DNA from: a virus
IMG/VR virus record: IMGVR_UViG_3300044568_000123
Coordinates: 1-29,939 of that record
Strand: one strand, 5' to 3'
DNA: 29,939 nucleotides
This document shows, piece after piece, positions 5,517-14,122 of this stretch. Numbering within the stretch: the first letter of the stretch is position 1; the number at the start of each line of letters is the position of its first letter. The notes beneath the pieces were generated by a model. That model did no database searches. It was not told where the DNA came from and was given only the letters and a program-made list of their open reading frames with translations. The position numbers and the translations under genes were made by a program.

Positions 5517-6404
5517 TTAAACAAAATAAGTAATTGTTCCATGCAATCGGTTGAAGTTTGCTGTCCCTGAAAAATCAGCACCATCTACCGCAGTGTTGGT
5601 TGACGAGTTTGTTGCCTGCTTAAGAAGATTTATTGCAGACGAACTTGGGTTAATATCAAGTTTTAAATTCGGCATATCTGTTGCAAACCTACGAACTTCA
5701 CCTATTGCTCCACCAGCCTCTCCGCTAGCGGCAGATGTAAAAGGCAAACCGGTGATTGTTGCCGCGCCAGTTGGGCTAGAAACTGCACTTGTAACTGCAA
5801 TAAAATTGACAGTTACCATTTGTCCTATTTTTGTATAAGTTCCGCTAGAAGTTACCATTGTTGCAGTACCACTTGTAGCAAATGTATATTGCGGTGTCCA
5901 AGTCCCCTCCTCATAATCATCTAACAATTCGCTAGTGCCAGTTCCAGGCGTAGCAGAAAAATCAATGCCATTACCATCCGCAACAACTAAATTTCCAGTT
6001 GTTAGTACAGCATTTCCAGACCCTTTAGGGGTTATGACAATATTGATGTTTGTGTCAGTTCCATCTGCCTCAATTTCATTATCGGCAATTGTTAAGCCAG
6101 TGGTTGCATTGCTTGTTTCGTATGTTGGCCCTGATGATGTTCCTGTAAAACTAATATCGACACCATTTAAATTTGCGCCACCTTCGACACGTTGCCAGAC
6201 GCTGCCGTTGTAAACAATCCAGTCACCAATACCCCAGTTGGATATACCATCAATAGTCGTAGACCCTGCCGTGCCGACTACATAGTAGTCCCCTTTTACC
6301 CCAACGCCTGAGACAATGGCTGGCGTGTTTGTACTTGCATTCCAAGTGCCTACAAAGTTCAAGGCCCCGATTGCGTTAGTTATTGACGAAACTGTTTTAA
6401 GCAT
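5517..6404 (-). CDS. Tail-fibre-like virion protein
   Basis: 295 aa from ATG at 6404 (AAGGAG upstream; an adjacent TTG at 6407 is less likely). The N-terminal third has the repeat-like text FVGTWNASTNTPAI, GVKGDYYVVGTAG and ISNWGIGDWIVYNGSVWQRV, seen in many environmental phage fibres. The centre carries PKGSGNAVLTTGNLVVADGN, and LLDDYEEGTWTPQY begins a beta-rich C-terminal domain, also typical of fibre ends. No chaperone or esterase motif is evident. The gene is followed by a 39-base gap and precedes the small genes leading to lysis. Likely a receptor-facing or fibre accessory protein. Confidence 0.8.
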   Translation of the reverse strand: MLKTVSSITNAIGALNFVGTWNASTNTPAIVSGVGVKGDYYVVGTAGSTTIDGISNWGIGDWIVYNGSVWQRVEGGANLNGVDISFTGTSSGPTYETSNATTGLTIADNEIEADGTDTNINIVITPKGSGNAVLTTGNLVVADGNGIDFSATPGTGTSELLDDYEEGTWTPQYTFATSGTATMVTSSGTYTKIGQMVTVNFIAVTSAVSSPTGAATITGLPFTSAASGEAGGAIGEVRRFATDMPNLKLDINPSSSAINLLKQATNSSTNTAVDGADFSGTANFNRLHGTITYFV

Positions 6405-6415
6405 CAAAGTTCTCC

Positions 6416-6709
6416 TTAGCAGTCAACAGCGCCAGCAAATTCTGGCAATGTTTTTAGGTGGTTATATGCCTGAGCAATAAAATTTCCACCATCCATTGTT
6501 GGTTCAAACTGATGCTTGACTTTCATTCCTAATCCAGCATCTGCATTGATCGAAACGATGCAAGTTAGCAATTTTTTTGAACCGCTGACTTCTTCAACTC
6601 TAAAGTACGCATCAGGAATAATCACCATTTCAACTCCCTTTTCATACAGACCAAAAGGAGTTAAAACTTTGCTTTTCCCTTCAACTTGAATTGTTTTTTT
6701 GAGTGCCAT
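6416..6709 (-). CDS. Small hypothetical protein between tailspike and fibre gene
   Basis: 97 aa, MALKKTIQVEGKSKVLTPFG, then EKGVEMVIIPDAYFRVEEVS and a C-terminus ending PEFAGAVDC. It looks like a compact beta domain. AAGGAC precedes the ATG. It lies nine bases after the tailspike gene and eight before the fibre-like ATG, so it is expressed with them and may be an assembly or attachment factor for the fibre. No family recognised. Confidence 0.7.
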   Translation of the reverse strand: MALKKTIQVEGKSKVLTPFGLYEKGVEMVIIPDAYFRVEEVSGSKKLLTCIVSINADAGLGMKVKHQFEPTMDGGNFIAQAYNHLKTLPEFAGAVDC

Positions 6710-6718
6710 TTTTAGTCC

Positions 6719-8635
6719 TTAAAAAGTGATTACGCAGTTTTCACTTGCCGATTCTAAAATCAGGATTTCACCTGACCCAGCGTGTGATTCTGTAATTTCA
6801 ACATCTACCGATGAACTGGTTTTGTTTGTGAAAGTAACAGCATAAGACGCCGCATCAGGGCCGGATATGTAACTATCCCAAACATCGTCAAACCCTTTGT
6901 AAATAACAACTTCCGCAAAATACGCATTGGTTCCACCAGCCCCAAGGTCGCAACCTACAATTGGAATCTTTACATAGGAAACATTTGGGTCACTACCCGT
7001 AAAATTTTTAATATCTTGCGGGAATGCTAAAGAAAAAGTAATGGAGTCTTTCCAGCTTACTGATCGGCAAAGATTTGGAAATTTTCGAATTGCGGCATCT
7101 CCATCAGTAGTTAGTTGGCCATTTAATTGTGCGTTTCCAACTAAAGACACATTCATTCTTGTATCGGTATTTTGTGTGCCTTCATACTTCAAACCAAGAG
7201 CCAAGTAATGATTGATGTTGGCGGTATTACCAAAATTGGTTCCGTTGTAATTTCCATGCAGCTTGATAGTTGTTTTTCCTTCGGCTGCACCATTAAAATT
7301 AAATATGCGCGTATTTGTTCCAATACGAACACCGGCAAGCAAAACTTCAACATCATCAACAGTAAGTTGAACCGAATATCTAAAAGTGCCAGTTGATTGT
7401 ATTGCCTCGGAAAAATATCCACCGCGAACCTCTAAATACCTAGACGGCTTAAACCAGTTGTTGCCGCCCTCAAACCAAGGGTTAGTGCAAATAATAGATG
7501 TTCCCTCTATCTGGCAAAAATCTTGGGCAAAAGAACTGTTTTGAAATCTTGGATTGTGCAAAGCAATACGATTTGACTTAATCCAGTTAAAACACTCATC
7601 AAAGTAACAGTCGTTAAGTGCCAAATCAACTGAGGGGAACACTTCAATCGCAAGATAACAATGCAAAAAATAACAATCGTTAAATGTTGGTTTGTCAGTA
7701 TAGCCATAGGTGGGGCTTACCTGATCTGAAATAGCCTTTTTTAAATTGCGGAAAGCGCAACCGTCAAATGTCAGTCCATTTTTAATACCATTAACGGCGA
7801 CACCAATTGGGCCTGTAGATTCCATTGCGGCCAAATCTGAAAACGATGCAGTTATATTGCTGCGAATTGTAAGATTCACAAATTGAATGGCAGACCGTTG
7901 CGTTATTCCGCTGTCGGCCCTAAACATTGGCTGGCCATCAGAAAATACAGACTTATCAGCAAAAATTGTAGTGACATTATTAAAGGCAACACCACCGCCA
8001 ACGCTAAATTGCGGGCTTGCACCATATAATGTTTTCTTATCACCAAGAATAATTGTGTCTGTAATTATGTAGCCACCAGGGGGAAAGAAAATAGTACCCG
8101 CTGCGTTGATTGCGGCTTGAATTGCTGCGGTGTCATCCGTTACGCTATCACCTTTAGCACCAAAGTCCAAGACGCTTACGGTTTCGCGCAATTTGTCTTG
8201 TGCTGAACGTGAAGTAGTTGCGGGGGAAAGTGGTTCAAACCCAACCCAATCAGACCCGTCATTATCAGCCAAATCTTGCACAACCCCAACTTGACCTTTA
8301 AAGCCTGTGAAAGCAACACCCGAAGCATTAGGACTGATTCCAGTGCCTTCTGGAAAGTTGTAGACCATCGTGCCTTTGCTGTCCTGCGCCAAGATGCTGA
8401 AGTTCACAGCATCAACATATATCTGTGCTGGTGTGCCAGCGTTGGAGATATAGCCATTGATTGTGCGTAATGGCTGGGTTGCTTGAATAGTCAATGCTTC
8501 GTCAAAATAGACGGCAATCTGGTTGGTTATAGGGTACAGATTTGCTGTGCCAATCCACACATAACCATTGTCCAAAGGCAACCCATCCTGTCCTGAAAAG
8601 ACTGGGTACGGTACGCTGATTGATAGTGCTGCCAT
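6719..8635 (-). CDS. Tailspike: P22-type head-binding domain plus pectate-lyase beta-helix
   Basis: 638 aa (P22 gp9 is 667). Residues about 1-100 resemble the P22 tailspike head-binding domain: VPYPVFSGQDGLPLDNGYVW, NLYPITNQIAVYFDEALTI, QATQPLRTINGYISNAGTPA, then SKGTMVYNFPEG. A linker with SAQDKLRETVSVLDFGAKGD (about 144-163) leads into TDDTAAIQAAINAAG, the start of a pectate-lyase-type right-handed beta-helix that fills most of the rest. Tailspikes bind and often cleave host surface polysaccharide; the catalytic residues here are not identifiable by eye. AAGGAG precedes the ATG. The body is visibly AT-richer than the head genes, suggesting module exchange. Confidence 0.9.
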   Translation of the reverse strand: MAALSISVPYPVFSGQDGLPLDNGYVWIGTANLYPITNQIAVYFDEALTIQATQPLRTINGYISNAGTPAQIYVDAVNFSILAQDSKGTMVYNFPEGTGISPNASGVAFTGFKGQVGVVQDLADNDGSDWVGFEPLSPATTSRSAQDKLRETVSVLDFGAKGDSVTDDTAAIQAAINAAGTIFFPPGGYIITDTIILGDKKTLYGASPQFSVGGGVAFNNVTTIFADKSVFSDGQPMFRADSGITQRSAIQFVNLTIRSNITASFSDLAAMESTGPIGVAVNGIKNGLTFDGCAFRNLKKAISDQVSPTYGYTDKPTFNDCYFLHCYLAIEVFPSVDLALNDCYFDECFNWIKSNRIALHNPRFQNSSFAQDFCQIEGTSIICTNPWFEGGNNWFKPSRYLEVRGGYFSEAIQSTGTFRYSVQLTVDDVEVLLAGVRIGTNTRIFNFNGAAEGKTTIKLHGNYNGTNFGNTANINHYLALGLKYEGTQNTDTRMNVSLVGNAQLNGQLTTDGDAAIRKFPNLCRSVSWKDSITFSLAFPQDIKNFTGSDPNVSYVKIPIVGCDLGAGGTNAYFAEVVIYKGFDDVWDSYISGPDAASYAVTFTNKTSSSVDVEITESHAGSGEILILESASENCVITF

Positions 8636-8648
8636 TTATTTATTCTCC

Positions 8649-10679
8649 TTATTTGCGCTTCAGCAATTCTTCAATTGCCTTGACTGCATTTTCTCTATTT
8701 ACACCACGCAGATTCTCCGCTTTTTCCGCAAGTAAATTTAATGCCCTGCTTGCAACATCTCCTCGCGCAATGTCAACCCCAGTTTGCATTGCCTCGGCAA
8801 CCTGACCCTTCAATGAAGTCTGTGCGGCTGCACCAAACATACGATCAAGTTCATTGACAAAAATTAATTGATTGATTACATCATCTTCAATTTTCATGCC
8901 GTACTTGGTGGCGGTCTGGTTTGCTTGGTCAAGCGCATCAATAAGGTTTGCCCGTGTGCCGTAATTGCTGGTCAATTTACGCATGGCTACACCCAGTGCT
9001 TTGTCAGCATTAGGCGATTCAAAATTGATTTGTGTCCCTGCGGCTTTTTGCAAATCATCCAACGATGTAACCGTATCTGAATACTTTGTGTTTGCCGTTT
9101 TGTACTCAGGAAAAGTATCACCAAGGGTTTGATTCAAGTTTCTACGCAAGTTTTTTAAAGTGCGTTCAGCTTGTGAAGTCAACGGGTTGGCAGTATTTCG
9201 CTTGCCATAGTCAACCTGAGTATCAATAAAACGCTTGGCAGTGTGGATGCCATAAGCATCAGGCGGTTTAACAGTGCTCAAACGCTCCAAAACGGCGTTC
9301 AAGACCCTTTGAGCCTGCCTGTCTCCCTGTATATCAGAGCCTTGCAAAATGGCTTTAGCAACCCCGTTTGAGTCCACTTCTACTCTTACGCCCAAAGCAC
9401 CAAGGTCTTCAATAAACGTATTGATAGCTGGGTCAAAGTTCACGCGCTTACCACGCAACTGACTGTTGGCAACTTTGTTGATTTCGTTTCCAGCCTCTTT
9501 ATTGGCTTTAGTTAAAAATGAAATTCGTGATTCGACCGTATCGCCCAAAATGTCAGCGGGTCTTGTTGTCGCCCTGAATCTTTCACTCTTTTCGCCCATT
9601 TTGAAAATGTTAAGCATCTTCGACATGGCTTGGCGGTCTTTTTCGGTTGCCGCCTTAATGGTGGAAAGTGTGCCATCTTTCCACCCTTGTTTGAGTGCCT
9701 CATTTACTGGCACATCAATTACAGGCTCATTGTTGACAAGTCGATAATTGACCACCGATGTATCGGCTGGGTCATTTATCAAAGTATCGGTAATCTCTTT
9801 TTTCTTCTGCGGATTAATATCTAAAAAAGCTTGTTCTACGGCAGTCGCAGCTTTTTTAACTGTTGTGATTGGTTCAGTAACGGCTTTTTCTACACCAGTT
9901 ACAACTTGTCTTGCTGTTGCTACTGGTTGCGTAACCGCCTGTGTTACGCCTTCAGTTATTGCCCTTGAACCTTGTTTTACAGCCTCAACTATTGGCGGCA
10001 ATGCCTTACCTACAATTTGAGGCACTGGACCGAGCGCAGATGCCACAGCAATAGGGGTAACATTAAATTCACCGCCAGCCGCACTTTCAGTAGCCTCAAC
10101 ACCAGCTTGAGTTAAACCTGAACGAACAACTGCCGCAGGAATTGTTCTTGCCAAACCAGCAGGTGTAACTAATGAAGCACCCCCCACTACCGCAGGAATA
10201 TCTCCAGTGGTAAGTCCTGGCTCAATTACATACTCTTTGCCATCAGTGGGCGATTTCAAAAAGATTGTGCCTAGTTCATCTTTTCGATAAGTCAAGCCAG
10301 GGAAATTAGCTTGAAATATTTTTGCCTTTTCCTCTGGGTTTGCTAACAATCCGCCTAGTGCCGACTTAACCAAACCAAATGAGAGTTGATTTGTTTCAGG
10401 CATTGCGTAGATTGTTCTGCCTTCTTGCAGTGCCGTAGCTACCTCTGGACTTGCTGAACGTTTTGCGCCTGTTACTGATTCAGCAATGCCCTCAAAAAAC
10501 CCCATATTTGATGGTTCTTCTGGCGTTGGTGCGCCACCCGCCTCTAATACACTTTCGGCGGGTTGCTGCCCAGCACGAATTGCCGCCACCCTTGCTTTCA
10601 AGTCAGGCGAATCAGCAGGAACATTGTCAGGAATGTTGTTAATCGTGATGCCGTCTTTTGTCGTTATTGAATATGGCAT
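8649..10679 (-). CDS. Ejection (internal virion) protein, gp16-like by position
   Basis: 676 aa (P22 gp16 is 609). The N-terminus SITTKDGITINNIPDNVPAD, then SPDLKARVAAIRAG, is a short domain common in phage internal virion proteins. Residues about 162-235 are hydrophobic and glycine-rich. Two exact-length 18-residue repeats follow (247-264 QAVTQPVATARQVVTGVE; 265-282 KAVTEPITTVKKAATAVE), then a mostly helical C-terminus ending AIEELLKRK. No transglycosylase motif was seen. As the last of three consecutive ejection-type genes before the tailspike, it occupies the P22 gene 16 place; such proteins leave the capsid with the DNA and help it cross the envelope. Confidence 0.75.
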   Translation of the reverse strand: MPYSITTKDGITINNIPDNVPADSPDLKARVAAIRAGQQPAESVLEAGGAPTPEEPSNMGFFEGIAESVTGAKRSASPEVATALQEGRTIYAMPETNQLSFGLVKSALGGLLANPEEKAKIFQANFPGLTYRKDELGTIFLKSPTDGKEYVIEPGLTTGDIPAVVGGASLVTPAGLARTIPAAVVRSGLTQAGVEATESAAGGEFNVTPIAVASALGPVPQIVGKALPPIVEAVKQGSRAITEGVTQAVTQPVATARQVVTGVEKAVTEPITTVKKAATAVEQAFLDINPQKKKEITDTLINDPADTSVVNYRLVNNEPVIDVPVNEALKQGWKDGTLSTIKAATEKDRQAMSKMLNIFKMGEKSERFRATTRPADILGDTVESRISFLTKANKEAGNEINKVANSQLRGKRVNFDPAINTFIEDLGALGVRVEVDSNGVAKAILQGSDIQGDRQAQRVLNAVLERLSTVKPPDAYGIHTAKRFIDTQVDYGKRNTANPLTSQAERTLKNLRRNLNQTLGDTFPEYKTANTKYSDTVTSLDDLQKAAGTQINFESPNADKALGVAMRKLTSNYGTRANLIDALDQANQTATKYGMKIEDDVINQLIFVNELDRMFGAAAQTSLKGQVAEAMQTGVDIARGDVASRALNLLAEKAENLRGVNRENAVKAIEELLKRK
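9834..9941 (-). repeat. Two tandem 18-residue repeats inside ejection protein
   Basis: Codons 247-264 and 265-282 encode QAVTQPVATARQVVTGVE and KAVTEPITTVKKAATAVE. Nine positions are identical (AVT, P, T, T, VE and one alanine-type position differ conservatively), with no gap. Eighteen residues equal five alpha-helical turns, so the same helix face is repeated. The repeat is visible at protein level; the DNA copies have diverged. Confidence 0.75.
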
Positions 10680-10680
10680 A

Positions 10681-12105
10681 TCAATAATCCACAGTTACAT
10701 TGCGCTGCCCAGCCGCTGGTGGGTTTGCTGGTGGTGGGTTTACTGTCCCCCTGCCACCGCCAACAGGTTCTGGGCCAAACACGTTGTCAGGGTTGAGTTT
10801 GTAATTTGTGACAACAGCACTTAAAGCCCTTTTGTCTTGATCGGCTTTTTTCTGTGCCGCTTTAAGGTATTGCTGCGCTAAATCAACATACTTTTGTCGC
10901 TGTGTTGAGTTCAATGTAAATAATTGTCCACTCTCTAATTTTTGGGCATCATTTTTTAGACTTTCAAATAAACCAGCAGTATCTCGTGCTGTTGCAAATT
11001 CTGTCTCCCGCACCACAGAGCCAGGATCAAGCATCTTCATAAACCCAGTAATCAAAGCAATATCGCCTGGCCCTGTCTTTGCCCCTGCAGATGCTTTGAT
11101 ATTTGAAAAAGTTGTGCCGAGTTCACCATAGACTTTTGTGCGAGCCTGAAATTCCTTGCGTAATTTTTCTTCTTGCTCAAATATTTTTGCAGGGTCAGCA
11201 CCACCAGTTTTCTTAAAGTTTTCCAACTCTAAAACTGCTTTTTTGGTTTCGACTCCAAGTTTGTTTGTCCTTGCCAGCACTTCATTTGTCTGCGCTTTTG
11301 TCAAACCTAAATCTGCGGCACGTTTAACAATGGCATCAACTGCTTCAAGCTCTGCATATTTAGCTTTAACTGCCGCTTGTTGTGCATCGGCTGTGGCTTT
11401 TGCAGCATCAGCGGCGGCTTTTTCATCTGCGTTTTTGGCTGTGGCTTGTGCAGTTTTAGCTTTAGCCACGGCCTCATCAGCATCAGCAATCGATTTTTGT
11501 AGTGCAGATGGGGCAAGTTCTTGCTGACGTCTTTCACCGCGAGCTTCTTTTAAGCCTGCATACCAGTCTTTTCCGAATATCGATGCTGTATATGGTTCAA
11601 TCAAATTCACTGCAGCGGCTGGATTGACAGTTTGAGCGGTTCTTTTAATTGTTTCCAATGCCGCTTTTTGACCTGGGTCTTTTTCTGCCAAAATCTTGTC
11701 ATCTAATAACTTATATGCAGCAGTAGGCTCTGATTCCAAACCAAGCATGACTTGAGCATAAAAACGCTTATCAGTATCAAGCCGCCTTTTATCCGTACCT
11801 TCAGCCATTAACTTCAATGCATCGAGCTGGTCTTTGTTTCCTGCAAATGCAAATAACTGCTCAATTTCCTCAAAGTTTCTTTCCTCTGGTTTTTTGTCAT
11901 AAAAACTTTTGAGTCTTGTACCGAGTTCAGCTTGCCGTGCCTGTGCTTGTTGCATTGCTTGCTGTTCAAGCAAACGCTTCTGCTGTGCAGCTTGAATTGT
12001 TGCTACATCCGAGCCTAATTTAAAGCCAGCCAAAGAAGCTTCAAACGGCGTTTTTACATCAATAGAATAATCTATCGGTTCTTGGAATGGGTTAATAGTT
12101 GCCAT
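10681..12105 (-). CDS. Ejection (DNA injection) protein, gp20-like
   Basis: 474 aa, almost the length of P22 gp20 (471). The N-terminus (MATINPFQEPIDYSIDVKTP, then FEASLAGFKLG) and a long Ala/Gln helix are followed by an Ala-rich coiled coil (about 201-260, including TAKNADEKAAADAAKATADA). A conserved block GPGDIALITGFMKMLDPGSV, then VRETEFATARD (about 345-375), is typical of podophage injection proteins. The tail is proline-rich and ends QRNVTVDY. It lies between gp7-like and gp16-like genes, the P22 7-20-16 order. Expected to be packaged in the virion and ejected into the periplasm. Confidence 0.83.
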   Translation of the reverse strand: MATINPFQEPIDYSIDVKTPFEASLAGFKLGSDVATIQAAQQKRLLEQQAMQQAQARQAELGTRLKSFYDKKPEERNFEEIEQLFAFAGNKDQLDALKLMAEGTDKRRLDTDKRFYAQVMLGLESEPTAAYKLLDDKILAEKDPGQKAALETIKRTAQTVNPAAAVNLIEPYTASIFGKDWYAGLKEARGERRQQELAPSALQKSIADADEAVAKAKTAQATAKNADEKAAADAAKATADAQQAAVKAKYAELEAVDAIVKRAADLGLTKAQTNEVLARTNKLGVETKKAVLELENFKKTGGADPAKIFEQEEKLRKEFQARTKVYGELGTTFSNIKASAGAKTGPGDIALITGFMKMLDPGSVVRETEFATARDTAGLFESLKNDAQKLESGQLFTLNSTQRQKYVDLAQQYLKAAQKKADQDKRALSAVVTNYKLNPDNVFGPEPVGGGRGTVNPPPANPPAAGQRNVTVDY

Positions 12106-12116
12106 AATTTAACCTA

Positions 12117-12869
12117 TTAAAAAACATAGCCGCCTGCGACACGGGGTTGGCCAGGGCTTGGTGCTGTCGTTCCGCCACCCATAGCAGATGTAAAGCCAGA
12201 CAATTGGAAAGGTTGTTCTAAAAATTTGCCATAAGCCTTTGCCTCACCAAGCTGACCACCAGCGATAGCTCGACCTTGATTTGCAAGTAAGTTCGCAATG
12301 TTTGTCCCAGTTTCAACGCCTTGTGCGCCAACACCAGTTGCCGATGCTTGACCTATTTTTAAGAGATTACCTTGTGTCTCTCTGCCAATGTCAGCAAAAC
12401 CACCAAGCCTGCCGAACTGTCTTTCAATTTCTTGTTGCAACATTTGTGGCCGAAACTGTGACAATGCAGCTTGGATATTTCCACCACGCAACCCACCAGT
12501 AGCTGATGCACGTTGCAGTAAAGCCTCTTCCCCAGCTTGAACCGAGGCTTGGAAACCACCACCGCTTTCAATTTGGGCAATCGCCTCTCTTTGTCTTTTA
12601 GGGCCAAGTACGCCAGCCAATGCTTGCTGTTGTTCAAATGCTTTTGGGCCTGCTTCCGCATATTGCTGTAAACCTTCAATCGCAGGAACACCAGCAGAAA
12701 TATAAGGCTTTAGCAAAGTTTGCATTGCATCAAACTGCCTGCGCTGTTCTGCAATCCCTGCTTGTGCTGCACCAGCTTGTGTTTCAGCCGCACCAGAGGC
12801 CGCATCTGCTTGCATTTTGCTGCCAAGCAGGGATGCCCCAATGGATAGACCTGTAATTGGATCAGGCAT
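12117..12869 (-). CDS. DNA transfer (ejection) protein, gp7-like
   Basis: 250 aa (P22 gp7 is 229). A Gly/Ala N-terminus (PDPITGLSIGASLLGSKMQA) precedes a helical region, AEQRRQFDAMQTLLKPYISA. The block RASATGGLRGGNIQAALSQF, then RPQMLQQEIERQFGRLGGFA, is the most conserved part of the P22 p7-type DNA transfer family. AAAGGAG precedes the ATG, and the gene overlaps the upstream one by eight bases. In P22 this protein is ejected first among the three internal proteins. Order and motif agree, so the call is firm. Confidence 0.86.
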   Translation of the reverse strand: MPDPITGLSIGASLLGSKMQADAASGAAETQAGAAQAGIAEQRRQFDAMQTLLKPYISAGVPAIEGLQQYAEAGPKAFEQQQALAGVLGPKRQREAIAQIESGGGFQASVQAGEEALLQRASATGGLRGGNIQAALSQFRPQMLQQEIERQFGRLGGFADIGRETQGNLLKIGQASATGVGAQGVETGTNIANLLANQGRAIAGGQLGEAKAYGKFLEQPFQLSGFTSAMGGGTTAPSPGQPRVAGGYVF

Positions 12870-13305
12870 CGCCGAACTCCTTTAAATAATCTTCTAGCGT
12901 CTCGCCATATAAAGCCATCACATGATGACCGTGCTTGGTAGCAAAACCAGCCCCATGCACCAGCGAGACCGCCATCAAAATCAAATCGTAATACCCAGCT
13001 CGCCACATGAACGACTTGGCATCCGCTTGTTTATTGCGCTCTGCCGTGTCCGAGGCTTGCCACTTGAGAATCATTGTCGCCAGCAATGGCGTTAAATGGT
13101 TGCTGTTGCCGATAAAAAATGCGTTCTGATGCATACCCACCAGTGTGTTCCAAATGGTCGCATTCAGGTCTTCTCGTGCTACTGGGTCGCCATCTGCCAC
13201 GTCATCAAAGACTTGAATTGCGTCATAGACCATTACCAACCACTCAACGGCTGGTTGGGGAAGCATAAAAACCTTGGTCAGGTTCTCTCGCAGTCCATCG
13301 GTCAT
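12862..13305 (-). CDS. Conserved phage protein in the P22 gene 14 position
   Basis: 147 aa from ATG at 13305 (AGGAG seven bases upstream; an in-frame TTG at 13311 is unnecessary). Helical, with RENLTKVFMLPQPAVEWLVM, AIQVFDDVADGDPVAR, an HQNAFFIGNSNHLTPLLATM block and a C-terminus ending LEDYLKEFGDA. FDDVADGD looks like an acidic metal site, but a single motif is not enough for an enzyme call. It lies just before gp7 and after the needle, where P22 encodes gp14 (head assembly/DNA transfer). I infer a virion role from position only. Confidence 0.75.
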   Translation of the reverse strand: MTDGLRENLTKVFMLPQPAVEWLVMVYDAIQVFDDVADGDPVAREDLNATIWNTLVGMHQNAFFIGNSNHLTPLLATMILKWQASDTAERNKQADAKSFMWRAGYYDLILMAVSLVHGAGFATKHGHHVMALYGETLEDYLKEFGDA

Positions 13306-13384
13306 GCACAACTCCTATACAGGGCAGGCCGCTGGATGCCAGAACTCAGCGACTGAATTTTCGCACAAATTGACAAAAGGTCAA
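13306..13384 (-). promoter_or_regulatory. Longest gap within the tail operon, with weak hairpin
   Basis: Seventy-five bases separate two genes here, unlike the overlapping genes around them. TTGAC and GTCAA (13370-13384, five-base loop) form a short hairpin over the upstream stop codon. On the minus transcript it is followed by UUUG, a possible weak attenuator. No convincing -35/-10 pair is visible before the AGGAG of the next gene. Confidence 0.3.
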
Positions 13385-13776
13385 TCCTCATAATCTTCAT
13401 CTTCCCAAGCCTGACAAACCCGCATATCGTTGCAGATAAAGTCCAGCTTTTCGCAGTGACCCCTGAACCCTGCGCCCTTGTCATAAGCCGCCATCGGGAT
13501 GCGCTCAATCCGAACTTGGGTCATGAAGCTGTTGTCGTAATACTCACAGTTTGAGCAATGTTTGCGCCGTGCGTCTTTTTCATCGCACTGCATAGCCTCT
13601 GCCAGCCCTGCATAGAACTCCTTGTTTGCGCCAGCCTCATTGGTGGGCATTTCAGGACCATAGTTCCAGTCAGCAACCGCAACCGCATAGTTCTTTTTGT
13701 TTTGGGCATTGGTCAAAAACTCCTCTTCCATCGGAAGGCCATTAAAGCCTCGCGGGATAACCATAAATTCTTTCAT
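13381..13776 (-). CDS. Cysteine-cluster protein, possible Fe-S or zinc protein
   Basis: 131 aa. An N-terminal region without motifs is followed by KHCSNCEYYD (C74, C77), GFRGHCEKLDFICNDMRVCQ (C108, C115, C121) and AWEDEDYED. CxxC, then G-x-C, then C-x-A-W resembles the cluster layout of high-potential iron-sulfur proteins, and related Cys patterns occur in other phage proteins; zinc is an equally possible ligand. AAGGAG precedes the ATG strongly. It is embedded among needle and ejection genes, so it could be a virion component, as lambda tail-tip gpL carries an Fe-S cluster. Function is inferred, not shown. Confidence 0.75.
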   Translation of the reverse strand: MKEFMVIPRGFNGLPMEEEFLTNAQNKKNYAVAVADWNYGPEMPTNEAGANKEFYAGLAEAMQCDEKDARRKHCSNCEYYDNSFMTQVRIERIPMAAYDKGAGFRGHCEKLDFICNDMRVCQAWEDEDYED

Positions 13777-13786
13777 GCTGTTCTCC

Positions 13787-14122
13787 TTAACTGATTTCTC
13801 GGCCTGATGCTCGGATGGTCAGGGATGTTGCCGCCCCTGCGATTGTGGAAATAAACCCACCAGACTCCAATGCTTGTCCGACCAACTCAGGGCAGGTGTA
13901 AGTCTCATCTGGCACGATGGTGCGTGTGTCGATAATCAAGTTCGATGCACCCGCGGAACCAGAGACAGTGACCAAGTTGCAACTGAAAGTCACATTGTTG
14001 GCACTGGTGTTGGTCACCGTGAACTTGTCAATAATCGCCTTGACATTGCTGGCGGTGTATTGGGTGGTTTGGCTGTTCTCTGCTTGTTTTGCAGGGATTA
14101 ACACTTTTACTGTAACTGTCAT
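13787..14122 (-). CDS. Conserved small virion-type protein
   Basis: 111 aa, beta-rich: TVTVKVLIPAKQAENSQTTQ, then NVKAIIDKFTVTNTSANNVT, a central SGSAGASNLIIDTRTIVPDE, then YTCPELVGQALESGGFIS and the end SLTIRASGREIS. This looks like a small immunoglobulin-like or beta-sandwich virion protein; near-identical architecture is common in podophage tail regions. GGAGG precedes the ATG, which overlaps the needle stop as ATGA, so it is co-translated with the needle. It may attach to or cap a tail structure. Confidence 0.75.
   Translation of the reverse strand: MTVTVKVLIPAKQAENSQTTQYTASNVKAIIDKFTVTNTSANNVTFSCNLVTVSGSAGASNLIIDTRTIVPDETYTCPELVGQALESGGFISTIAGAATSLTIRASGREIS

Noticed and set aside
13302-13508. 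68-codon minus-strand frame over the longest tail-operon gap
   Set aside because: Overlaps the Cys-cluster gene in another frame, unnatural composition, no ribosome site.
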